64,000 nucleotides of DNA from Alitta virens (Eukaryota; Annelida; Polychaeta; Phyllodocida; Nereididae). Position 1 is the first letter of the stretch; every line of letters starts with the position of its first letter. Positions 37,001 to 49,000 of this stretch are shown here, in pieces. Location: NCBI GenBank assembly GCA_932294295.1, contig OW028573.1:19054155-19118154 (forward strand), read 5' to 3'. Below the pieces are notes generated by a model that did not search any database, was not told the origin of the DNA, and saw nothing but the letters and a program-made list of their open reading frames with translations. The translations under genes and the position numbers were made by a program.

Positions 37001-40000
37001 CTACGGGTTCACTACGGCAAAACCGGCCCGTGTGACAGTGGCTTTAAGCACAGAAAACATGTCCTTCTAGCCGTGAAAAAAATTAACTTGGCTCAGCCCT
37101 CAAAAAATGATGAGATCTCCCAAGGACAGTCCTTTGGCTTGAAACAACAGCTATTTTATCTTCTCAACGATGCTCAAGTGGCGTCTAAGCACATCAGCAT
37201 ATCTAGTGTTAAATGTCAAAGCCAAACAAAAAGCATTCATATTGACCTTTTCTTTTTTTCATATATATTCTTTCTTAATGTAATCTCAAAGGGGCACTTA
37301 GAGGAGAAAAGTCATAAAGCATAGAGTGCAACAAGTACGTTCAGAACGTAAGGCTTTAAGTGACACATCTCGTTGCTTCAGCTGCTGCTGAGTTGGGCAG
37401 TGCACGTGGAAAAGTTTCTGTGAACACCTGAAAACGTGACACTTAAGGATGACAAGGAATGTACAGAACGAAGGCACTGATTGAAGCAGGCAATCCGCCA
37501 TTAGGCAGACAGAGCCAGTGATGGAAAAATGAAGACAACAAGCACAGAAGAAGCAGCGAGAGCAGCAAGAATCAGAAGCAAAGAGGCTGAGAGGAGCTTT
37601 GTAGTTGCCATGGTGACAGCAAAGATGAAGAGGGGCAGGACACAGCGCATGGTTTTGAAGCAAGCTGCAACTGGTCAGCAGCACGTCCGACATCATTCAA
37701 TGGGGCTCAGAACAGCAGCGACACAACCAGGAGCCTAAAAAAGAGCTGCTAGATGTGGCACACAGGCTGCAGGGCAGTGTAGCCCATGGCTCATTTGCAC
37801 ACCCTGCACCCAAAGTGAGTGATGCATCTCCTATCGCATCTTGCCTCTTTCCCCCAATACAAAGTATCAGCAGTGCACTTGAGATGACCGCAGTTTTATC
37901 AGAGCACTGCTTGGCCAGCTGCAGGCCTGCAGTCGACTGCTATTGAGAGACGTCCAGTCCTGTGGGACGGGCTGGGGTGGTCCTTGCACCATTTGTCATC
38001 AACTCGTATGAGATCCTCTGAACGACTCCACAATGCCACCAAGCCATAATGGCCACCATTTACCTATTTTATCCTTGTGAGTTACACACCCATAAATAAG
38101 CAGTTTCTATTAAAACCAATATATAACTCAAACCACTCCAACCACCCTGGGGTCTTCCAAGCACCCCATACATCATGCCTGTTGTTGGGGGGCAAGATAC
38201 TTCAAAGTATTTCAGCCCATGACAAATATTTGCACTGCACTGCAGACATCTGGAAACATCATCATAACCATCTCTCATGGGCTTTTAGAAATTTAGCAAA
38301 TACACCAGGGTTGTTTTGATACCATCCATCTTGTAACGACTTCAGAATTTTAAATCACACAAACATAGGTTAGTTGAATGAAGCTCTGATGTTCTGCCAC
38401 TTAAGATCTGAATAAATATAAATCACAAATGAGGAAAAAGAAGTTAAATTCAAAATACATTCCATCATCCGAATATTTACATGTAAACCAAAAAACTATG
38501 GCCCCCAACAGAAAAGCATTAATGTGTACACAACAATCAGTGGGATAAGAAGGTCCTCAAAGAGCCTGATAAAAGCACAGTTGGGAGAATTAATCAAATG
38601 TAGCAAAGACAACGCCATGGCAATGCCTACAGAAAAGCATGTTCCACGGCTTCAAGCAAAAAGATATCAGCCTGTGTTTCCCTTGTATTTTAAAGAATAA
38701 GCACGCATTATACTACTTAATCTCAATACTTTAGATCTGCGGAAACAGCATTAATCAGGCACATGTTGGTGCAAGACAGTAAAACCGAAGGATTTTCTTA
38801 AGGGTAGACATCAAGGCATGAGAGGAAAGACTCAGACTGCAGAATGCAAGGAAAGTGAAAGGTAACTGAACGGAGAGCCGGGTTAATGACCACAATGAGG
38901 GAGACTGGAGGAGAGGAGAGGAGGATCTGCTATCCTATCTTTTATGTGGCTCAGCGATTAGCGCAGGGCCCACTGCTTGTTGTAGCTGCAACATAGGTGA
39001 GCAGGGAAGCAGGTATTGTAAGCACCGATGTGATTTCCTGCCGTTTAGACTACATTCCCTGATGGCACAATCTGTCATGCATACAGCCACTTCTTGCTTT
39101 CACCACACACATTCACAGCAGATTACACTTGAATGACAGTTTACGTTGCCTACTTAGAGCAGAGCACAAATTAATAGCAGCCATACTTGTATAGGGAATT
39201 TCGCCAGGGCTGCCACAGTGCAGTGCAGTATCAGGAAAGATTGGCCACATGCAAGAAGACCGCTGTCATCAACAACATGACCCCGGCCTGTTAATCTAGA
39301 CAGCTTCTCGATTACATGTGATCCTTCATTAGATTGTCGTGTGAGGCACTCCTGGCGTAATTAGATGAGTCGATGGAAGAAAGTCAAACGTCTATCAGAG
39401 ATTAAGCGATAACAGCAACAGCTCTGATCACTTTGCTGCTCTTCTGACCCTGTCTAGGATTCCCATCTCAGCAATTTCCTCCACACTATGCGCTCCTCAT
39501 TTACTTCGCATCAATGTGATAACATTTTATGGCACTATTAGCAGCCGGCCAGAGACGCAGGGGCCGAAGCAGACCTGAGCACTCAATGCAAAAGCAGTCT
39601 GATTCAAAGACATTTTCCCATTGCCATGGGCAGCATGTTCTTCCACCCAAAAAAATGCACTGCTGCAGACTGCTTGCTTTTAACAAGACTTAATATCCCA
39701 GTGCTTTTATGAAGTGCTCAATTCTCACTGTAATTCAAATTTCTCCTTGTCACCATTTCAGACTAGCTTAATTATGTCTGTGTTCTTGTCTTTATTATTC
39801 CTCTCATGCTTTTAGTTTCACTTTGAAGGATTTAAACATAATCAAGTAAGCATAATGTTTGCACTTCGTTTATTTGAATTACAGCAACAGATGTTTTACA
39901 TCACCAAACAACTGGATGATCTGGCAGCCCTAATGTAATGGAGGTGAGGATAGTGTTGCAGATGTTAAACAGCATGGAAATAGACTGCTTGTAATAATAT

Positions 40001-43000
40001 TGCCCTAGATTAGGAGCAGATTCTGGGGTACAGATATGGAGTGCTAATGTTACATCGATGCGGCTAAATAATGATACTATTGTGACGCTGTGAGTACAGA
40101 TGGCCAAATGCTTAATCATCAAGACCACCCATGGTACAAAGTTCACTGGTGGTCTCAATGGTGACGTGGTCTCTTAATTCTGTTGTAAACTACGTCACAA
40201 CTAACAATAGGAATTGGTCAGAATGAAAGTTGCCTCGATAGCGGGGTGGTTTAATAGTGAAGTTTCAATGTAGAGCACAGATTTACTTGGTAAAGTGTAT
40301 AGAAATTCATCCTTAATAATTGTTCTTGGTGCACAAGGGGAGTCTGGTGCACAAGGTGAATCTGAACTGCCTCAAATTCGGAGGTAAATCATATAGTGAA
40401 GATGAAAGAGGTGGGTCCGAATTCCAGTAGCAGTGATTCAAACGAATAGTGAGAGGTCATAAAAGACGTTTCCGTGCATGTAGGACTGTTCTTTCTGGGA
40501 CTGTTCTTTCTGGGACTGTTCTTTCTGGGACTGTTCTTTCTGGGACTGTTCTTTCTGTTCTGGCCCTGCTTGCTGACGTGTATGAAAATATTTGTAGTAT
40601 ATGGTATGAACCGGCTGTGTGGCTCCTTTTTTCTGCACGCTAGTACACAATGGTCAGCATCTTACAAAGAAGCCAGCAGAATGTCAGACAGACTGCTCTA
40701 CATGCACTTTACCTTGGTATCTTTTCCATCACCGCACGACACTTTTCCCTCTGCGTGACTTCTCTGTCTTGTCAACAATTCATAATTCTGGCAGCCACCA
40801 AGGGGCCTTCTCAAATGTCTGAATAGCCAAGTCAGTTTAACGTAGACTTCACGTTTTAGGCAGATGATTTAACGCGTTTTAAAGCATCTATCATAAAAGT
40901 TGCAAAGCTATAGTTCTGAAAAACTGCAGTTCTACGACTAAATTTGTGCTCTGATACAACCGAAATATCGATTCTGGCGTTTGGAAGTCCTATACAACGC
41001 CAGCCCAGGAGCATTAGATGAAAATTACGATCTCAGAGCACAACTTTCCTTAGACCCTTAAACAGCCAGTACTAATCACTTGCGCATGAAATTTTCAGGG
41101 TAGCTGCAAGACCAAGCAGCCTTCTGAAGCCTCTATCTTAGAGATGCTGATAATAAAGCACTCTCTAACTTGTGCCTTACGCCAAGTAGATGAGACGCCC
41201 GGTGAGTTCCAACTCCCATAACAGATAGGCTCCTATCTTATCTGAAGAGGCAGACTTTTGAAAACTTTGAATGCAAATCATGAAGGGTCCCCTAGGTGCA
41301 GGGGAGGGCTGAAACCCGCCACAAAAAGGGGCAAAACTAAGGAAGGGCAGGGAGGACAAGGTGCAGCTCAATGACATACAGGGTGAAATAGCAGAAGGGA
41401 CGTTACATGACAAGGTGTGTTTGCCCACTTGCTGCAGGTCTCTTGATTTGCCCCAGCCACGATAAACCCCTACAGCCTGACCCTCGCCGGTCCTCTGTCC
41501 TAAACCAATACCAATACTCCAGTCCAAATATTGGCCCTGGAAATATGGCTAGGAAGCCCCCAGCTAGGTCATCTTGATTGGGTGTGCAGGACTCACCTCC
41601 TGGGCTATTTGGTCACCCCACGGAGGTGTAATGTCCATAAATAGCCACAAAGAGCCAGGCCTGTTAGACGATACATGCAAGAAACATGTAACATCAATGG
41701 CCGTATCTCCCCATCAACGTCCCATGGGCATCTTTAAGTCTGTGTCTTCCTCAAACGACATGAAAGAATCAACCGTCAACACATTACTGCCCTTACGAGG
41801 CAAAATGCCAATCATTCTTTGGCCTAAAAATGCGCCACATAAAACCATTCATAATCCCATGCATGATTCAAATGACAGGCAACCCGAATCAAAACAAAAA
41901 CAGGACCCGATCCAAGCTGCTGCATCACATGCAGATTTAGGAAAAAAATAAGAAAGAACTACACATAAAATACACTAGTTACGCATTAGGCACCACATGC
42001 GCTGTCAAATAGCTTCCATAAAATGCTGACATGGAACATTGGGCATACTGTGTGTTTGGTAAAAGGAACAAAATCATTCCCTTCAAAGCACTGTCAATTA
42101 AACGACATGCAAGTCTGTCCAACAATAGTCTCTAAGGGGTATATTTTGTCCATGGATACTATGGATATCCATTGTATGTAGGTGTTCCGTGGCGTCCTGT
42201 ACATTAGCAAGTCCTTTGTGGTTTAACGATGCCTTAGACCAGAATTTTGCTGAGGGATTTTGTTAAGGCCGTGAACAACATAATGTAAGAACAGCCCATT
42301 TGACTGGGGTGTGAGGCTGCGTGCAGATGTGATTGACAACGATGATATGATCTTCTCCGGAGAATCCCTCAGACACAGAATAGCTAGACACATGAGTGAC
42401 AATAATAGTCTGCTTATGTGACAAGAATTGCCACTAGAGCTTCATGTCGAGCGCTTACAGATGTTGCTCTAAAGCCTTTTAAAAACACTCTCGGCTTCCT
42501 TCCTCTGCTTAGTTTAATTGCTTGTCTGAATATCGTAAAAATGCTACACAGTTAAAATAAAGAAACGTGGGATTTTTAATAACGTTTCCAAAGGTCACCA
42601 CATTTGTTTAAACAACAAGGCGATTATAATTGCCCTTTACATGTCATGGTAATTTGACTGCTGATTATACAAGTTCAGACGGTGTTCAACTAGGCATATG
42701 ACTTCAATATATGTCCAAAATTGTCTCTAAGTGGCTCAATCAATGTTTTGGCTGCACGAACAACAGTGTAAACAAGGTGTTGGAGAAGCCATGTTTATGT
42801 CGTGCTGTGCAGGCAGCAGCTAACATTGGCGGGAGTGGAGATCCCTTGTTAACGCCATTACGCCATAATGACAAGCAGGGTTTCCTCATGATCCATGACC
42901 AAGGCCATGTCGTGCGTGCAATTATTTAGCTCAGTGTAGGCGAGAAGGCTAATCAGCGAAAGAACAACGAGCAGGGGAATGATGTAAGAGGCTGAAAAGA

Positions 43001-46000
43001 AACTTCAATGGACGGACAGACGGAGCGACACAGAACAAGGAGAGTTGCTTCAGCCCTTGTTTGCCAAGATGATCATCATCGCATGTTCATGCAGACCCAA
43101 ATGATGGCATTTCATGCATGGTAGAATAACTCGCCGTCACTGCAGCGTCTGGGGAACCTTCATTATTGCCAAGCGACTAACCAGAAAATTTAAACGATTT
43201 GGTTGAGGACCAGTTGGCAGTAATCTGCATTGGACCATTACACTGATGAGCACAATGTGCCTGTAAAATTAGTTCTGACATGTCCTACTGGTGTCTGGCT
43301 AAAGCAGAAAAGCAAACGGCCCTTGTGCCTAGCAACGTCTTCTAATTGCTCGGAGTGCCATGGAAGCTTGGCTGGGTGTTGCTGCAGGATGGGATGCTGG
43401 GGCTGGGAGATGGGGAGGTTGCAGGACTACAGGAGACATTGTCGACAGGCCCTGCTGCAGCAACCTCTTTCACTGTGGAGTTCATCAAACACCCTCAGGC
43501 ATCCTCACCAACAATCATTTATTGTAGGAGGGCAAAATGAGCAGCGCTCTGCCAATGTCCACCAAGCCCACTAACCAGAAAAAATACTACACAAGGCCAG
43601 TCAGATTCACAGACCCGCTTCAACAAAATGGACAGAACCAGACAGATGGGACGGCCATGAAGAAAACCACAACAAAATGATGTTTATTAACGACATTCTA
43701 GGTTAGAATCTTCAGAATTGGATGACAAAAACTCCCCACTGTCTGCAAAACAACCTTGGTGTTTTTTGTCATCGCAAGGGCAGTTAGTCTTTCCTAAGTT
43801 TGTTCTGCAGCCAAATTGGAAAAGTACTGCCAACTGAGTACCTTGCCAGGAAAGTCACTAGAGACACATCTCCATGGTCTAATGAACCATAAACGTCACA
43901 TCCATCAATTACAACAACAGTCTGTACAATCACAACAACAGTCTGTACAATCTGATAAGTTACAACTGGATAGGATTCAACATAACATATGAGGGCTTAT
44001 AATTGTGTTTAAAATAAACACATCTGTCTTAACCTGAGAACAGCACTGTCGAAATTAGACTTAAAGTAACCACGCAGCAATTGGTTTTTAAAAAACGTTC
44101 TTAATATTTTTCTAGTGTTCATTGAGATAACTTGTATTCTACCCCCCCCCCCCCCCCTCCTCTTGGTATGTAGAGAGAACATTAAGTACATTTTCAAAAG
44201 CCATCACTCCGATGTTCCCAACAATACTCAGTAATGTTTAAAATGGATGAACCCCGTGCGAATGTTTAATAAAAGCTGCTCACGCTTGTATATCAATGCA
44301 GTTGAATGCACCAGAAGGTAGAAATCACACTTTATTTTCTACATGACCAATGTACAGCACATTGCATGGAAAACACAGCAATATCTTGAGTGATATGGAT
44401 CGTGTCATCCCGAGATGAACAAATCCAATAAAGAGCAGTCAGAGCGTGATACAACATGAAGATTCCTGCAATCATGAGCACAATCAACCATAGTCAGTCT
44501 TCATGCAACCTCCATATTAAGCTGCATGTCACTTTCAAAAAGAAAACGTCAGATCTTCCATTTTTAGAATTCATACATGGCACGCTCAACTTACAGCCAA
44601 TGGCAAAGAAGATTACAGGTGGAAGAAGCTACAAGCCAGTGCTGTACGAGTTTCTTGAAAATAGACTTAAAGATCTAAAGGTGAACAAGCCGGATTACAA
44701 GCGATGAATGAATGAGGCCATGCAACATACACCGCCTTAACCGTTGGAAACATCCATCCGCTGTTCTGTCAGCAACAAAGAGAGAACACAAGAGGTTTGT
44801 CATTTGAACTGTTGCTTGGAGGCGGAGAGATAATTATGCAAAATTCAAAAATTTTGGTTATTATGCCGGTGAAACTTTCGCCCGCTGTGCGAAAGCAGAA
44901 TATTCCAGAGGTCTAATGTTGGTGATGCCTCCAAATCACCTCATGCAATCCAGACTGCCAGCTCTCCCATTCCTAACTACCTGAGCTGTGATCGTAGGAT
45001 GCTATGAAGCAGTTTTACAATCTGAGCCTAGTCATAAGGAGCGCAGAACACGAGGGCTGAGTGTAATATTAGCTCACATGAGGCATTCCCTCGAGGCACA
45101 TGGCCCATAGGCCCACACAAATAACTAAATTTTATGTGTGTTTATATAGCAGGCCGGAGGAAGCAAGGTTGAGACTGTATTCTGAGCATGCAAGCCTAAG
45201 CAACTGGGAATAACCAAGTAGAGCTAGCAAAGGCAAGGTCCTACAGCCATTTTCTTACTTGGGGTGTCTCTGTTGCAGACTCGTGGGACACACACAGCCC
45301 AGCAACTGCAACTTTAATGACACCCGTAACTCTACCTGAATACCACACTGCCTGCTCAACCTAATCACTCTGTGCAGTCAAGGGTTCCTTCATCAACCCA
45401 CCATTGCATGTAAACCATTGGAAATCGTCCATGCTCCTGGTGCACATGAATTATTCCCTCACATTTGAAGACCTTCTGAACAAATCATCAAACAGACTGC
45501 ACCCAGAAAACCAACCACCTTCACACCTGCCTCCAACAACTTGACCCACAAGTGTTTGTGTGCTGGAAATGGATGCACCTGCAAAACGGCTTCATCCTGC
45601 AGCTGAAGCCAAAAACCAAACAAGGTTCAATACTTTACTGCAACATCTACACCGATAATGTCATTTATATAAGTTTGCGTAATTTCAAAATCTCATTCAC
45701 CGCCGGTTTTCTTGTTGCAGCATAGACTAGATTTAAGGTAATAACTTTTGCAGGACACGGTATACACAGACAATATTCATGAGTACACGAATTCAATGGT
45801 AAGCAGTTATTAGTAGCATGGACATCATCAGTACAGTAATTCCTCCTAAGACCTGTGATCTCACATTACTGGAAGAGATTGCATATTAAGCCTTGTCCTG
45901 AGTACTTAGTGTAGTTAACTGCAGTGGCCTCGGAGCCTGACCTCAAGATGGGTGGGCTAGCTACATGAATCCACATGATCAGACTCATGCTACATGCACA

Positions 46001-49000
46001 CATGACATCCATCCGGCCATCCTGTGGCATCCACATGTAATATTATATCAAGCTTAGAGCATAGTGCACCCAGGGGAACATTGGCCACAACTAATGCTAT
46101 TATGCCTGCAGCACTCAGGCATACATCTGCATTACCCAATACAATTCACCGTGTGATTGCAATTATTCGGCCAGCTGCAACATTCATCACCACAAGTGAG
46201 GAGGCTAATTGGGGAATACACCACCTCCATGACAAATAATGCAATGACACAACAATCCACAAGTTATGAAAGACATTTGCAGAGACCACTGCCCCTCTTA
46301 TCATTCAATGCCAACAAATGGACCACACATCCACACATGCAATTTGTTCATGTTAAAACAGCCCTAACTATATGCCTGAACCCAGAACTCAGAATCTTCT
46401 ATTCTTATAACACATTTTTTAGTAAAAAAAAAATTCTTGCTCGGAAAATCTACAGACGTGAATATTTTAAGGTAAGTTGAAAGCACAGAAAAACATTTAC
46501 CTTTTACTTACTAATATAAGCATGGCATGATATATATATGACGACAAAAAGAGAAAGAATCTGAGGGAACCGAAAGACAACACGAAGGACAAAATTAAGA
46601 AGGGTGAAAGAAGAATCCCGCAGGAACAATAGACACTAAAGGTGAAAGGGGGGCAGGAGGACCAAAGAGAATAATGGACAGGCATGCCATTAAAAATCCA
46701 AGTTATATAACATAGAATTATTTTTACATATGTAGCAATTATCTATGAGGCATTGTATGGGATAACTATCTATTCATGATACTTTTCTTAGTAAAGGCAG
46801 GGTGACTTAAAATTGTCTCAAAATTGTATGCATGTCTTGTACCTTATGTATGTCTGTCTGTCAAATATAGCTTATTCATAAATATGTCGGAAGTAGTCTC
46901 TTTTCCAGCTTATATATAAACTTCAACTCTTGAAGAGCATTAAGTCCTTGAAATTGAATCCGTATGGGGATTATATTTTAGCATTAACAATTAATCTCAC
47001 TGACCTTTTCTGTAATTTCAATTACTTTCTATATCTATTACCCCACACTTACAACCCATAGCTTAAATAAGGCATGGAAGCCATAATGTAGTCAGGATTC
47101 TTAGCTGCAAAGTGGCCAAATGTTGCACTAAACAATGAAATTCGTAAAGTGGCACAAATGCGAGCTCTATCTATGGTAACATTTTTGGCTTAGGATGGTG
47201 GGTGGGTGATTAGGGCTTTACGTCCTGTATTTCTGCACCAGTTGGGCTAGTTAGGACAGGCAGAGACCATGGCAATGAGATCAAGGATGAAACAGCCATC
47301 CAATTTAGGCTCAACAGGGAATCGAACCCAGGACCCAGCGGTTGGAAGTCCAGAGCGCTAACTCTGAGCTAGGCCCCCGCCCTTTTGGCTAAGGACACAC
47401 ATCAAAAAGTCCCCATAAAGTTACACAAATGTAGTTTTGACCTACCTAGCCGAAAAAGCAGGTGGTGATTTATACAATCATCAAATATCCTTTTTCCTGG
47501 TCATCTTCCATGTAATTAATACATTTATTCGGTATAGCATGATACAAGAACATCAGCATATGAAACCAGTTTTTGCAATAAAACAGCTTCATTAATTACA
47601 CAGTGAGAGTGGCATCAATGCAATATTGCCTGTCAAGAAATATTTTACCTTGATGATTCAGAAATATAATCCTTGAGCAACCAAAACCAACTTATTTACA
47701 TCATATAATTCTCAGAAAAAGAAGAGATATATTACATCTACTTCGCTGTAAACCAATGACAAAGCCTTCCAACTTTCAATGGCATTTCTTGGGGGTAAGC
47801 GCTTCAGATGTCTTTAATGAGATTACAACATGACAAATGCCTAAAACAAAAGTTGTGTTCCCTTGCACTGAAAAAGCAATAAATCTATCATACATGAACA
47901 TGTTCAAGTCTGTGATTAATTCATAGCAGTTTCTGCCACACAAGTTTTCCTGGGGGTCTAATTAATCTGGGGGTTAAGGTCAGAACATGTTATGTGACAA
48001 GAATGATATGAGCACTGTCATGCAACACAGACACTGCCAGGAATTTGTAGTCTGTTCATTCATTATGAGTTGTCAGAAGACATGCGATCAGCAGGATAAG
48101 TGTCAGGTCAGCTTTCGTATCAAAGATGAAATCAGAGTTAAGTCTCATCCCTCAGTCTGGCATCCTTGTTTCGCTCAACACAACATCCTCATCCCAGTTA
48201 TTCAGGGTGCTGCAGAGAAACAGACAGTAGATGACAATCTGCAAGCCGCAGTCGCAGAAGAACCAGGTCACAAGAGAAGCACTCTGCAGTACCACAGAGA
48301 CCCAGCGACCCCGCGGCAGGCCATCTTAGCAGGCACAAAGCTGCATTCAAATGCAGACAAATTGGTAACACCACGCTGAGCATGTAACAAGATCTGTGGG
48401 CAAAAATACTGGCCCTGAAGCCCAGCTGCATGAGCAAACAGCACCAGAAATAAGTCGTTGGGGGCTATTTGTTAGTAAAGAGTCAGCAAAGCCAGAGGAA
48501 CAAGCCTCCATGAATGTAACCTACGGTGGCATCGTCTTTCATGTGTTATCATATCAAACACAGACAATAGGTTGATGCCAGTATGGGGCAGCCCAGGCTC
48601 TTCATTCTAGTCTCTCTAAGCCATGGCCCGGCTGTAATGACCCAGTGGCCTGCAAGCGCGGATAACACCCACTTGACAGTAATCCCCTGCAACACTTAGG
48701 ATGTCCTAACTTGCCACTCATCTTCATCCTTGTGGCGAGCGTTTCTCTTCTCTAACGGTCTCCTTGGCTATCTCTGTGTACCTATTGACACATTTAACAA
48801 ATCCACCATCCCTTTGCTAATGCCAGCCTTCCCAAATTTTGCTGACTGGCCTGTCAGATATTTTACATTAACGACTGACATCTCAGCGGATTAAAAATAT
48901 ACCAAATGTCAGAGACAAGCCATGCCTAGAAGTGAGATTCCATCTAGTGATGGAGATAGTTGCTAGAAGATTTCCGACCAATTAGTATATAAAGCAGTGG

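Larger units (their letters stand above)
33903..37043. mobile_element. Non-autonomous DNA transposon, element 2 (PIF/Harbinger-like, TTA target duplication)
   Basis: The terminal inverted repeats, starting AGCCACTGTCACACGGGCCG, match over 58 bp with one mismatch (33903-33960 and 37043-36986). TTA flanks both sides (33900-33902 and 37044-37046). Subterminal 21-bp arrays rich in ACCCG and CGGCGGGT lie inside, then core units shared with element 1. The right half of the core is inverted relative to the left, making a long imperfect palindrome. No transposase ORF exists; frames such as 36606-36962 are low-complexity readings of the array. Like element 1 it must rely on a transposase encoded elsewhere. 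It sits in the last intron of the OCRL-like gene. Confidence 0.88.

Noticed and set aside
37044..40048. Hidden exons in the intron between element 2 and the 40-kb repeats
   Set aside because: ORFs at 37298-37696 and 37529-37738 overlap on opposite strands, with no motif and no paired splice sites.
40474..40758. 94-codon ORF with repeated FFLGL that looks like a membrane protein
   Set aside because: The hydrophobic part is the translated 15-bp minisatellite; the rest has no motif.
47310..47382. Functional tRNA gene (TTCCAA anticodon loop, possible Gly-TCC)
   Set aside because: The A and B boxes are good, but the anticodon and acceptor stems do not pair well. The sequence continues into a SINE body and tail with target-site duplications.
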